DNA from: Candidatus Ferrigenium bremense | GTDB taxonomy: Bacteria > Pseudomonadota > Gammaproteobacteria > Burkholderiales > Gallionellaceae | DNA length: 60,200 nucleotides | Assembly: GCA_019449635.1 (NCBI GenBank) | Contig: JAGRPI010000024.1 | Location: 1 to 60,200 of the forward strand | Direction: 5' to 3' | Shown: positions 30,032-38,493 of the stretch, in pieces | Layout: every line of letters starts with the position of its first letter | Position numbering within the stretch: position 1 is the stretch's first letter | The notes under the pieces: model-generated | Told to the model about the DNA's origin: nothing | The model's input: the letters and a program-made list of their open reading frames with translations, nothing else | The model's database searches: none | Made by a program: the position numbers and the translations under genes

Positions 30032-31531
30032 TCATTCCGGCCGCATGTGCGGGAACAGGATCACATCGCGGATGCTGGCGCTGTCGGTAAGCAGCATGAC
30101 CAGGCGGTCGATGCCGATACCCTCGCCGGCGGTCGGCGGCAGGCCGTATTCCAGCGCGCGCACAAAGTCGTTGTCCTTGAACATCGCCTCCTCGTCGCCG
30201 GCCTCTTTCGCCGCGACTTGCGCATCGAAACGCGCGGCCTGGTCTTCAGCGTCGTTCAATTCGGAGAAGCCGTTGGCGATTTCGCGCCCGACGATGAACA
30301 GCTCGAAGCGTTCGGTGATCGCCGGATTCTTGTCGCTGCTGCGCGCCAGCGGCGAAACTTCCACCGGATAGTCGATGATGAAGGTCGGCTCGAACAGGTG
30401 CGCCTCGGCGAGCTCCTCGAACAGCGACAGTTGCAGCCCGCCGATGCCGTCTGCCGGCTTGTATTTGGCCTTGAGGTCTTGCAGTTCGTTGACGAGGAAG
30501 TCGCGGTCGTTCAGTTGCGCATCGGTGAATTGCGGATGATATTTCCGGATCGCCTGCACCATCGTCAGACGGTGGAACGGCTTGCCCAGGTCGAGTTCTT
30601 TACCCTGATAGCTGATGAGCGTCGTGCCCAGCACTTTCTGCGCGACCTCGCGGAACAGGCTCTCGCTGAAATCCATCAGGTACTTGTAGTCGCGGTACGC
30701 CTCGTAGAATTCCAGCATGGTGAATTCCGGGTTGTGCCGCGTGGACAGCCCCTCGTTGCGGAAGTTGCGGTTGACCTCGAACACCTTCTCGAAGCCGCCC
30801 ACCACCAGACGCTTCAGATACAGCTCCGGCGCGATGCGCAGATACATCTTCATGTCCAGCGCGTTATGGTGCGTCTCGAACGGCTTGGCCGCCGCGCCGC
30901 CGGGGATCGGGTGCATCATCGGCGTTTCCACTTCCAGATAGCCGTGGCGGATGAAAAATTCGCGGATCGCCTGAATGATCTTGGTGCGCGTCATGAACAC
31001 CTTGCGCGCGTCCTCATTGGTGATCAGGTCGAGGTAGCGCTGGCGGTATTTTTGTTCCTGATCGGTCAGGCCGTGGAATTTTTCCGGCAGCGGGCGCAAC
31101 GCCTTGGTCAGCAAACGCACCTGCGACACGCGCACGGAAAGCTCGCCGGTCTTGGTCTTGAACAGCACGCCCACCGCGCCGAGGATGTCGCCGAGGTCGT
31201 GGTGCTTGAACGCGTTGTGCGCTTCCTCTCCGGTATCGCCGTTGCTGATGAACAGCTGGATGCGCCCGCTCATATCCTGCACCGTCGCGAAACTGGCCTT
31301 GCCCATCACGCGCTTCAACATCATGCGTCCCGCGACAGCAACGTGGACTTGCGCGGCCTCCAGCTCGTCATGCGTCTTGTCGCCGAATTCGGCATGCAGG
31401 TCGCCCGCCAGATGCTTGCGCTCGAAATCGTTCGGGAAGGCGATGCCGGCCTTGCGTATCTCCGCAAGTTTGTTGCGGCGCTCCGTGATGATCTGGTTCT
31501 CGTCTTGCGGGGGTAGAGTTTGTTCGTTCAT
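30032..31531 (-). CDS. lysS: lysyl-tRNA synthetase, class II
   Basis: 499 residues from ATG 31531. An N-terminal OB-fold anticodon-binding domain ([21 protein letters not shown]) and the class II core with motif 2 ([26 protein letters not shown]) and motif 3 ([18 protein letters not shown]). It charges tRNA-Lys. In many proteobacteria it directly follows prfB. Here four accessory genes separate the two. Confidence 0.98.
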   Translation of the reverse strand: MNEQTLPPQDENQIITERRNKLAEIRKAGIAFPNDFERKHLAGDLHAEFGDKTHDELEAAQVHVAVAGRMMLKRVMGKASFATVQDMSGRIQLFISNGDTGEEAHNAFKHHDLGDILGAVGVLFKTKTGELSVRVSQVRLLTKALRPLPEKFHGLTDQEQKYRQRYLDLITNEDARKVFMTRTKIIQAIREFFIRHGYLEVETPMMHPIPGGAAAKPFETHHNALDMKMYLRIAPELYLKRLVVGGFEKVFEVNRNFRNEGLSTRHNPEFTMLEFYEAYRDYKYLMDFSESLFREVAQKVLGTTLISYQGKELDLGKPFHRLTMVQAIRKYHPQFTDAQLNDRDFLVNELQDLKAKYKPADGIGGLQLSLFEELAEAHLFEPTFIIDYPVEVSPLARSSDKNPAITERFELFIVGREIANGFSELNDAEDQAARFDAQVAAKEAGDEEAMFKDNDFVRALEYGLPPTAGEGIGIDRLVMLLTDSASIRDVILFPHMRPE

Positions 31532-31542
31532 CGGTATATTTC

Positions 31543-31968
31543 TCAAAAGTAAAATAGTTCAAATCCAATCAGGCGTGCGGCTTCGCCTTGATTTTGGTCG
31601 GAGGTGGCGAATTTTGTAGCGCCGATTTCCTGGGCAACAGACAAATGTAAAGCATCCAGTGTGCGTAACGGAACCTTGGGTACTTTCGCCAGTATGTCGA
31701 GCGCATGGGTGGCATGGGAATCGTTAAGCGCATGCATCACCAGCGCGCCATACTGAATATCGGTGCGCAGTTCCTCGAACGCATCCGATTCCAGCTTGCG
31801 GGTGATCTGTCCGATCCGGCGACGGCGAGCCAGCGCACTGCGCGTTTCAACCAGCGTCAAACGGCTGGAATGGAAAGGAGCATTTGCCGCAAAAAAATCT
31901 TCGAAGGCGGCGCTTCCGGGTTCCATGATGTAACGCTTGAGCAAAGCGCTGGTGTCAAGGTAAATCAT
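31543..31968 (-). CDS. vapC: PIN-domain toxin of a type II toxin-antitoxin system (VapC-like)
   Basis: 141 residues from ATG 31968. The PIN motifs are [13 protein letters not shown] (first acidic residue), [21 protein letters not shown] and [11 protein letters not shown] (C-terminal acidic residue). PIN toxins are Mg-dependent ribonucleases, often cutting tRNA or rRNA. The start overlaps the antitoxin stop by one base (TGATG). Confidence 0.88.
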   Translation of the reverse strand: MIYLDTSALLKRYIMEPGSAAFEDFFAANAPFHSSRLTLVETRSALARRRRIGQITRKLESDAFEELRTDIQYGALVMHALNDSHATHALDILAKVPKVPLRTLDALHLSVAQEIGATKFATSDQNQGEAARLIGFELFYF

Positions 31969-32198
31969 CAGAACCGATCGGTGCGATCTTCGCCTATGAT
32001 CTCTTCGCTGGTGACGGTTTGCATCGGCTGCCGCGCACGGAAAGCTGCCAGCGAGCGCACCCGCATTTTGGGTTTCACCGGCAGGATACGCGCCACCGGC
32101 TCGCCCCGGCAAACGACCAGGATTTCATCGTTGTTGGCAAACATCTGCTCTGGATGGCTCAAGCCTTCGCGGGCTTCACGGATGGTCAGGGTTTTCAT
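31968..32198 (-). CDS. vapB: antitoxin of the Phd/VapB type
   Basis: 76 residues. The N-terminus (LTIREAREGLSHPEQMF) and the following beta-strand region (EILVVCRGEPVARILPV) match the Phd/YefM and VapB-type DNA-binding fold. The C-terminal part is the likely toxin-binding tail. It should repress its own operon with VapC. A matching palindrome lies just upstream. Confidence 0.85.
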   Translation of the reverse strand: MKTLTIREAREGLSHPEQMFANNDEILVVCRGEPVARILPVKPKMRVRSLAAFRARQPMQTVTSEEIIGEDRTDRF

Positions 32199-32222
32199 GG
32201 GAGTAATCTCCTTTTGTGTTAC

Positions 32223-32249
32223 GTGTCACGGATTGTACACTTGTGACAC
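32223..32249. promoter_or_regulatory. candidate VapBC operator
   Basis: GTGTCAC and GTGACAC form a perfect inverted repeat with 13 bases between them, 25 bases before the vapB start. Position and symmetry fit an autoregulatory antitoxin site. Binding is inferred. Confidence 0.5.
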
Positions 32250-32257
32250 AAGCGTTG

Positions 32258-32842
32258 TCATGCGTCTTTGTGTATCAGAGTAGCCGGGTCGAAATCAACC
32301 AATTTGCGTGGTGCGCCCTTGGAAGGCGCGGTCACCATTGCTGCTGGATACTGTGCCGTCAGTTTGTGGAGCACAAACTTCCACGGAAACTCCAGCTTGC
32401 CGTTGATGCTCACGATATAGTCGGCCAACCGCGCATTGATCGCGGCCAGTGATTCGCTATCGGCCATCATCCACTCCACTTGCCAGGCGTAATCCTTCAG
32501 GTTGGCTTGCAGGCTCAGGCGATTGGGGTAGGGCGTGGTGGCGGTGAGGGTCAGCGGCTGCATCGCATCGCACTCGCGACGCGCCACATCGGGCGGCACG
32601 CCGATCGCGAGCAACTGCACCAACTGCGCCTCGACGAAACGCTGCGGCAACGTGGCATAAGGAGCGGCTTCCAGTACTAGCCCCAGACGATCATGTTCGC
32701 TGATCGCCACCACCAGCTTTGGGCGCGTGTGCAACAAGTTCAGCGACCAGTCGCCCAAGCGGTTCGCGCCCGGCGTGGGCGGCGAGCTTGGCGCGGCCTT
32801 CATTGCCGTCAGCAACTTTTGTGTGCAGCGTAGTGCTGTCAT
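32258..32842 (-). CDS. DUF6933-like protein of unknown function
   Basis: 194 residues from ATG 32842, with GAGGAAAGG upstream. The product begins MTALRCTQKLLTAMKAAP and has RLGDWSLNLLHTRPKLVVAISE, which recalls the DUF6933 family. No catalytic motif is evident. It lies between an hsdM relic and vapBC, in a block of accessory genes between prfB and lysS. Confidence 0.6.
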   Translation of the reverse strand: MTALRCTQKLLTAMKAAPSSPPTPGANRLGDWSLNLLHTRPKLVVAISEHDRLGLVLEAAPYATLPQRFVEAQLVQLLAIGVPPDVARRECDAMQPLTLTATTPYPNRLSLQANLKDYAWQVEWMMADSESLAAINARLADYIVSINGKLEFPWKFVLHKLTAQYPAAMVTAPSKGAPRKLVDFDPATLIHKDA

Positions 32843-32891
32843 GACCCTTTCCTCACTATTCCTGATTGAACGCGCGGTGCAGCAGAGTCTG

Positions 32892-33548
32892 TTATTGCGC
32901 CAAAGAACGCAATCGCTCCAGCGCCTGGCACAGGACTTGATTTTGCGAGGCAATCGAATCCAGTATTTGCGGCACGGTTCGCGTGTCTCGCTCCACACGC
33001 ACACGAGGGTTCACCGCTTTCAAGTCATACACTGCCGCATCAATTGCATCGGCTTTAGCCTGTGCTTCACGCATCGCCTTTTCGACGGCAACCAGCGCAT
33101 CCTGAACGGCTTTCAGCTTTTCACTGTCAGCCTTGGTCTTTTTCAGCGCGGCAAGCTTGTCCTTCAATACAACGGTTTCGTTCTTTAGCTTTTCCACTTC
33201 CAGCAGATGCGGGGCCATCTCTTCCCGCGCCTTGGCGCAACGCGCGGCAAAATCCATCGTCCACGAAAAATCGCTTTCCGCCTCCGGCGTGCTGTACTTT
33301 GCCAACATGCGCACAAAAGTCGGGAATGGCTTATCCGCATTGTCTTTCTGCTTGCGCCAATCGCCAATTAGCGAGGCAGGCAGCGCCGCATCATCAAGCA
33401 CTTCGCCATTCTTGCCCCAGCCGAAATGTGCCAGCGTCATCGGCGATTTCTTGCCCATCTTGACGTGCGACAAATCGTAGTACCAGATGCGCTCGGTTTT
33501 CTTGTCCATTATGTGTAGATCGGGCTTCAGCCCAACTTGAAATCCCAC
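32892..33548 (-). pseudogene. C-terminal remnant of a type I restriction-modification methylase (HsdM-like)
   Basis: 218 residues with no SAM-binding motif. The sequence TERIWYYDLSHVKMGKKSP..LAHFGWGKNGEVLDD, then DFAARCAKAREEM and a coiled coil, matches the C-terminal end of N6-adenine methylase HsdM subunits. About 300 N-terminal residues, including the NPPY-type catalytic motif, are missing. A stop codon lies just upstream in frame. No hsdS or hsdR is present. It is a decayed fragment, though the coiled-coil tail could still be expressed. Confidence 0.75.
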
Positions 33549-33578
33549 TTTGTGATTTCAAGATTTTGGCAGTCTGGA

Positions 33579-34683
33579 TTAAACGCCTTGCTTCAAACTC
33601 GCCGAAATGAAATCGTCCAGGTCGCCGTCCAGCACGCCCTGAGTATTGCCGACTTCGTGGTTGGTGCGCAGGTCTTTGATGCGCGATTGATCGAGCACGT
33701 AGGAGCGGATCTGGTGGCCCCAGCCGATGTCGGTTTTGCCGTCTTCCATCGCCTGTTTTTCGGCGTTGCGTTTGCGCAGCTCTTCTTCGTACATGCGCGA
33801 TTTCAGCATTGCCATCGCTTCGGCGCGGTTGCGGTGTTGCGAGCGGTCGCTCTGGCACTGCACGACGATGTTGGTGGGGAGGTGGGTGATGCGCACCGCA
33901 GAATCGGTCTTGTTGATGTGCTGGCCGCCTGCGCCCGAGGCGCGGTAGGTGTCCACGCGCAGGTCGGCCGGATTGATCTCGACTTCGATGGATTCGTCCA
34001 CTTCGGGATAGACGAACACGCTGGAGAACGAGGTATGGCGGCGGTTGCCGGAGTCGAACGGCGACTTGCGCACCAGCCGGTGCACGCCGGTTTCGGTGCG
34101 CAGATGGCCGTAGGCATAGTCGCCGATCACCTTGATGGTCGCGCCTTTGATGCCGGCGACTTCGCCATCGGATTGTTCCAGCACTTCGACCTGGAACCCC
34201 TTGCGTTCGCAGTAGCGCAGGTACATGCGCAGCAGCATCGATGCCCAGTCCTGCGCTTCGGTTCCGCCCGAGCCGGATTGAATGTCGAGGAAGCAGTTGT
34301 TCGGATCCATCGGGTGGGCAAACATGCGGCGGAATTCCATCGCCGCGACGCGCTTCTCGATGTCCTGAATGTCGGCGGCGGTGGCTTGCAGGCTTTCGTC
34401 GTCGTTTTCTTCTTTCGCCATTTCAAACAGCTCGGCGGCATCGGAAAGGTTCTGCTGGATTTGCTTGAGGCCGAGCACCACGCCTTCGAGCATTTTGCGC
34501 TCGCGCCCCAGTTCCTGCGCGCGCTTGGCGTCCTGCCAGATGGCGGGGTCTTCGGCGAGTTCGCTGACTTCGGCTAGGCGTTCCTGCTTGGTATCGAAGT
34601 CAAAGATACCTCCGCAGTTCGGCGCTGCGCAGACCTAGGTCTTGCAGCTGGTTGGAAAGGGCGTTGAGTTGTTCGGCTTCCAT
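33579..34683 (-). CDS. prfB: peptide chain release factor 2 with programmed +1 frameshift
   Basis: 367 residues, read in two frames. The first 27 codons run from ATG 34683 to CTT at 34605-34603, followed by an in-frame TGA. A +1 shift resumes at GAC 34601 and reads to 33579. The stop-codon tripeptide SPF ([10 protein letters not shown]) and the GGQ motif (GAGGQHIN) are present. It terminates translation at UGA and UAA. Gene order recJ-x-prfB-x-lysS on this strand resembles the recJ-prfB-lysS order of other proteobacteria. Confidence 0.98.
34599..34613 (-). promoter_or_regulatory. prfB programmed frameshift site
   Basis: GGAGG (34613-34609), then TAT CTT TGA C. An internal Shine-Dalgarno-like sequence three bases before the CTT slippery codon and a TGA followed by C are the canonical recoding signal. 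It lets RF2 levels control their own synthesis. Confidence 0.95.
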
Positions 34684-34727
34684 GATTTTGTCGCTTGCAA
34701 AAAAAGGAACGGATTATACCTGCCACT

Positions 34728-34860
34728 CCGTCATTCCGGCGAAGGCCGGAATCCAGGTTGTAAAATAATTCCGCGTAGCGGACAAAGCCATATTTGTGGT
34801 GTTGTCCCGCCACGCAGGGCTTTTCAACTGTCTGGATTCCGGCCTTCGCCGGAATGACGG
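34728..34860. repeat. 133-bp palindromic element upstream of prfB
   Basis: Perfect 29-bp inverted arms (34728-34756 and 34832-34860) built on GTCATTCCGGCGAAGGCC enclose about 75 bases that can pair partly (GGTTGTAAAA with TTTTCAACTG). The arms resemble dispersed palindromes common in proteobacteria. It separates prfB from the upstream gene. Confidence 0.9.
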
Positions 34861-34880
34861 TGCCGCGTTTTGTGAAGTTG

Positions 34881-36311
34881 TTATATCGCAAACAGTCCCA
34901 GCAGCACCCCGCAGGCGATTGCGCCGAGGCCGGTGGCAACCTGCCTCGCGAGTGCCCAGCCGCCGATGAAAACCACCATGCCGAACTTGAAGGCGAGATT
35001 GGCAAGGACAGCGAGCGCGATCGCCGTGACGGTCTGCTGTTCGCTCAATTGGCCGAGGTTGAACAGGCGCAGGCTGGAGAGGGTGATGGCATCCACATCG
35101 GTCAGCCCGGATGCCAGTGCCACGGCGTACAAGCCCTGGCTGCCGGCAATATCCGCCATCCAGGCCGCACCCAGCAGCACGGCCACATACAGCAAACCAA
35201 AACTGATCGCGGTATGCAGTTCGGCGGGGTTGGAAGTTTCGGGGACATAGAGTTCGGTGGCCTTGCTCATCTTGCGCCAGTTGTACAACGCGACCATCAA
35301 ACCAAACAGCAAGCCGCCTGCCAGCACCGGCAGCAGGCTGGGCAGCGCGCCATAGGCGACTGCGGCGCTGACCACCAGCAGGCGCAGCAACACCACCATG
35401 CCGGCAATCACGATCACCGAGGCGGCAAGGTTCAGCATGGCCTGGTTGCTCTTGCCGTGTTTCGCATAAACCATCGTGGTTGCGGTGCTGGAAACAAGGC
35501 CGCCAAGGAAACCTAGCAGCGGCGCGCCATAGCGGGTTCCCACCACGTGCAGTGCGGCGTAGCCTGCCAGGCTGATGCCGGAGATCAGCACCACCATCAG
35601 CCAGGCCTGGTGCGGGTTGAATGCATCGTAGGGACCGTAATTCTGGTTGGGCAGGATCGGCAACACGATGAAAGTCAGCACGGAAAATTGCAGCACGGCG
35701 ACCAGGTCGCGGCGCGTGAGCTTCTGCGACAATCCGCGCAGTTCGGGCTTGAAGTAGAGCAGGGCGGTGATGCCGATCGCCAGCATCACGGCGAGTTCGG
35801 CGAGACCGTACCAGATCATCGCGCCCAACCCGTAGCACAGCACGAGTGCGATTATGGTAGTAGTGCCCGGATCGTTTTCGTCAACTCGAACGTCGCGTAG
35901 CGACACATTGTCACTCTCACCCTCTGGGGGATAACCAGCGACTAAGCTGTCGTCTTTTGACAGCCTAGTCGAATGGCTAGGTGTTTCACCAGAGGTAGGA
36001 GAGAGGGAGCGGGCGCGGCGGAGTTCTTCATCTGCGATTTCGTCGCGCCCGTGGGGATTATTGATGTAGGCGGCGATGATCGTGCCTGCCACAGCAAGCA
36101 GGCCGGCAATCAGCAGCCAGGGCGAGCCGAGTTTGGTGGTGAGCAGCGCGGCCAAAGTACCGAACACGGCGACCAGCGCGAAGGTGCGCAGCCCGGCCTT
36201 GGCCGACGGATTGCGCTCGCGTTCCAGTCCGATCAGCAGGCCAATCGCGAGACTGGTAAGAAATTGCGGCAAGGCTTCGATGCCGTGGCCCTGCAGAAAA
36301 CCGGTTTCCAT
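34881..36311 (-). CDS. MgtC/SapB-DUF4010 family membrane protein with in-frame palindromic insertion
   Basis: 476 residues. The N-terminal MgtC-like part has LAIGLLIGLERERN and AGLRTFALVAVFGTLAAL. The C-terminal DUF4010 part has about eight membrane segments (GFLGGLVSSTATTMVYA, ASGLTDVDAITLSS). Between INNPHGRDEIADEELRRA and the next membrane segment lies an extra hydrophilic stretch of about 45 residues, encoded by a palindrome. A transport or magnesium-stress role is suggested for relatives but not proven. It ends 4 bases beyond the recJ stop, on the same strand. Confidence 0.82.
   Translation of the reverse strand: METGFLQGHGIEALPQFLTSLAIGLLIGLERERNPSAKAGLRTFALVAVFGTLAALLTTKLGSPWLLIAGLLAVAGTIIAAYINNPHGRDEIADEELRRARSLSPTSGETPSHSTRLSKDDSLVAGYPPEGESDNVSLRDVRVDENDPGTTTIIALVLCYGLGAMIWYGLAELAVMLAIGITALLYFKPELRGLSQKLTRRDLVAVLQFSVLTFIVLPILPNQNYGPYDAFNPHQAWLMVVLISGISLAGYAALHVVGTRYGAPLLGFLGGLVSSTATTMVYAKHGKSNQAMLNLAASVIVIAGMVVLLRLLVVSAAVAYGALPSLLPVLAGGLLFGLMVALYNWRKMSKATELYVPETSNPAELHTAISFGLLYVAVLLGAAWMADIAGSQGLYAVALASGLTDVDAITLSSLRLFNLGQLSEQQTVTAIALAVLANLAFKFGMVVFIGGWALARQVATGLGAIACGVLLGLFAI
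35911..36007. repeat. palindromic element (ATAACCAGCGACT family) inserted in frame in the MgtC/DUF4010 gene
   Basis: On the plus strand: CTCTCACCCTCTGG, then ATAACCAGCGACT, stem AAGCTGTC, loop, GACAGCC, TAGTCGAATGGCTAGG and CCAGAGGTAGGAGAG. Outer and inner arms are complementary. The flanking words recur in the element at 37770 with a different but still pairing stem. Confidence 0.8.
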
Positions 36312-36315
36312 TTAC

Positions 36316-38307
36316 TCACCCCTCAATTTCTTGCCATTGGCGAATGATGAGTTGCAGACTCTGCGTGCCATTGTATTCATTGACGCTCAGGCTGTACACG
36401 GCGTGTATTTTCTCGGGCAGTGGTTCGTTGTGCCCGAACAGCATTGCCTCGACAATCTTGCCTTTTGTATTGAGGCGCAATTTGAGGTGTTTCTCGCCGA
36501 CCACACGCTGGTTTTGTACGACGAAATCGCCGTTGAATTGCGGGGCAGGGAAGCCCTGTCCCCACACTTGCTCGTCCAATAAGCGCGCCATGTCCAGGTT
36601 CATCTCGGCATGTTGCAGCGCGCCGTCGGTTTCGATGCGTTGCGCCAGGTCGCTCACACCGAGCAGTTCGCTGGATACTTGTTCGAAGGCGGCGGCAAAC
36701 TCGGCAAAATCTGCCTCGGCGATGCTCAGGCCTGCAGCGGCTGCATGCCCGCCGAATTTTTTGATGAGCGATGGATGGCGTTTACTGACCATATCCAGCG
36801 CGTCGCGCAGATGCAATCCCGCGATGGAACGCCCGGAGCCTTTCAATTCGCTTTGGCTGTTTGAATTGCCGCCTTGGGCTCGCGCGAAGGCGATCACCGG
36901 ACGATGGAATTTGTCCTTGAGGCGCGAGGCGAGGATGCCGATCACCCCCTGATGCCAGGTCTCGTCGAACAGCGCGAGACTGAAGTTGTCGCTGGCGTCG
37001 ATTTGTTCCAGTGCCGCCAGTGCATTGTCCTGCATGTCCGCTTCGATGCTGCGCCGCTCGCGGTTGAGCGCATCCAGTTTTGCGGCGATTGGCAAGGCGG
37101 TTGCGGCATCGTCGGCCAGCAGGCAGGCTATGCCCAGGCTCATGTCATCCAGCCGCCCAGCCGCGTTCAGGCGCGGCCCGACGGTAAAGCCCAGGTCCTG
37201 GCTGGAGGCTTTCTGCGGATTTTTTCCCGCTACCTGCAACAGCGTGTTGATGCCCGCGCAGGCTCGCCCGGCGCGAATGCGTTGCAGGCCATGTTGCACG
37301 AAAATACGATTGTTCTGATCCAGCTTCACCACGTCGGCGACGGTTCCCAGCGCGACCAGATCGAGCAGTTCAGCGAGCCTGGGTTCGGCCAATCCCTCCC
37401 GGCCTCCCCTTGTCAGGTGAGGTGACTCAGAGCCTCCCCCCTGCTCCCTCCCTGACAAGGGAGGGCTGGGTTGGGTTGGGGGGATTGAGGGGGGGTGGGG
37501 TTTTGAGATGGAAGAAAAAGCGCCGCGCTCGCGCAATTCGGCACGCAATGCCAGCAGCACATAGAACATCACGCCGACGCCAGCCAGATGCTTGCTGGGA
37601 AATTCGCAGCCGGGCTGGTTGGGATTGACGATGCAGGCCGCATCCGGCAGCGTATCGCCGGGCAGGTGATGGTCGGTGATGAATACCTGCATGCCCAGCC
37701 GGTTGGCTTCGGCCACGCCCTCGACGCTGGCGATGCCGTTATCCACCGTCAGCAGGATGTCCGGTTGCAGTTGTGACACGTTATTGATAGAACTATTAGC
37801 GATTCGATTAGGCGAGCCAACTACGTTCGCCAAGTCGCTGGTTATGGCGGAGCCAGCCGGTTGCGGGCGCAACTGCTTTGCCGCTTCTCTCTCATCGAAT
37901 GGTTTCTCGGTGCCGTATCGAAGCGGCAGGTGGGCTGCGAGATGAACGATCTCGGGCGTCAGTCCGTAACCGTATTCGAAGCGGTTCGGCACGATGAAAT
38001 CGATTTGCGCACCGAAGCTGCCCAACCCGCGCACCGCCACCGCGCAGGCGGTTGCGCCATCGACATCGTAGTCGGCGATGACCAGGAGTTTTTTCCTTGC
38101 GGTAATCGCATCGGCCAGCAAGCGGGCCATTTCCCGCGCGTTTTTCATGCTGTCGAACGGCAGCAGCCCGGCTAACGAAGTATCCAGTTGCCTGCTGTCC
38201 GTGATGCCGCGCGCCGCAAAAATCCTTGCCAGGGCGGATGCATAACCGCTATCGAGCAAGTGCTGCACGGCTGATGAGGGAACGCTGCGCGGGGCAATTT
38301 CTGGCAT
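36316..38307 (-). CDS. recJ: single-stranded-DNA-specific exonuclease RecJ with two in-frame insertions
   Basis: 663 residues against 577 in E. coli. DHH-family motifs: ADYDVDGATA, DHHLPGD, LDLVALGTVADVV, GPRLNAAGRLDD and the DHHA1 motif GSGRSIAGLHLRD with KFGGHAAAAG. Two extra stretches explain the length. One of about 45 residues precedes ILLTVDNGIASVEG. One of about 37 residues precedes LAELLDLVALG. Both are encoded by palindromic repeats and keep the frame. RecJ degrades 5' ended single strands in recombination and mismatch repair. Confidence 0.96.
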   Translation of the reverse strand: MPEIAPRSVPSSAVQHLLDSGYASALARIFAARGITDSRQLDTSLAGLLPFDSMKNAREMARLLADAITARKKLLVIADYDVDGATACAVAVRGLGSFGAQIDFIVPNRFEYGYGLTPEIVHLAAHLPLRYGTEKPFDEREAAKQLRPQPAGSAITSDLANVVGSPNRIANSSINNVSQLQPDILLTVDNGIASVEGVAEANRLGMQVFITDHHLPGDTLPDAACIVNPNQPGCEFPSKHLAGVGVMFYVLLALRAELRERGAFSSISKPHPPSIPPTQPSPPLSGREQGGGSESPHLTRGGREGLAEPRLAELLDLVALGTVADVVKLDQNNRIFVQHGLQRIRAGRACAGINTLLQVAGKNPQKASSQDLGFTVGPRLNAAGRLDDMSLGIACLLADDAATALPIAAKLDALNRERRSIEADMQDNALAALEQIDASDNFSLALFDETWHQGVIGILASRLKDKFHRPVIAFARAQGGNSNSQSELKGSGRSIAGLHLRDALDMVSKRHPSLIKKFGGHAAAAGLSIAEADFAEFAAAFEQVSSELLGVSDLAQRIETDGALQHAEMNLDMARLLDEQVWGQGFPAPQFNGDFVVQNQRVVGEKHLKLRLNTKGKIVEAMLFGHNEPLPEKIHAVYSLSVNEYNGTQSLQLIIRQWQEIEG
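37390..37505. repeat. GC-rich palindromic element inserted in frame in recJ
   Basis: CTCCCCTTGTCAGGTGAGG pairs with CCTCCCTGACAAGGGAGG about 45 bases on, with G- and C-rich flanks (AATCCCTCCCGGCC.. GGGGGATTGAGGG). Same build and similar sequence as the element in copA. It is translated into a Pro/Ser/Gly-rich linker. Confidence 0.8.
37770..37928. repeat. palindromic element (ATAACCAGCGACT family) inserted in frame in recJ
   Basis: On the minus strand: ATAACCAGCGACT, stem TGGCGA, loop, TCGCC, TAATCGAATCGCTA. The 13-base word is identical to that in the element at 35911, while the stem differs and still pairs. A second hairpin (GCCGCTTC with GAAGCGGC, 37880-37927) adjoins it. It encodes an extra segment of about 45 residues in RecJ. 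Confidence 0.78.
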
Positions 38308-38319
38308 GGGGAGAGTATA

Positions 38320-38411
38320 GCTTGTAGCGGGTGGCTTGTAGCGGGTAACCAATCAATGTGTGAATTTTGCGTGCGTTTTTTGTGCTACAAGCTACCCGCT
38401 ACAGGCTACCG
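38320..38411. repeat. inverted repeat upstream of recJ and lysC
   Basis: AGCTTGTAGCGGGT, repeated twice from 38320, is complemented by GCTACAAGCTACCCGCTACAGG (first 20 bases matter) at 38383 onward. It fills the divergent recJ-lysC intergenic region. A dispersed palindromic repeat by appearance. Confidence 0.75.
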
Positions 38412-38493
38412 GCTTTCGCATTCAGCCTCGTTTTTTTCGGGCAGTTGCGCTAGAATTGCGCACTTTTCAGTTTAAGTCAGGCATGGAAAAATC

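Noticed and set aside
29630..31516. Plus-strand frame of 628 codons across lysS
   Set aside because: It is the antisense shadow of lysS. The minus strand encodes a full synthetase with all class II motifs.
36870..36900. Small extra segment in RecJ (GGNSNSQSE) as a third insertion
   Set aside because: It is only about ten residues, with no palindrome, and fits ordinary length variation.
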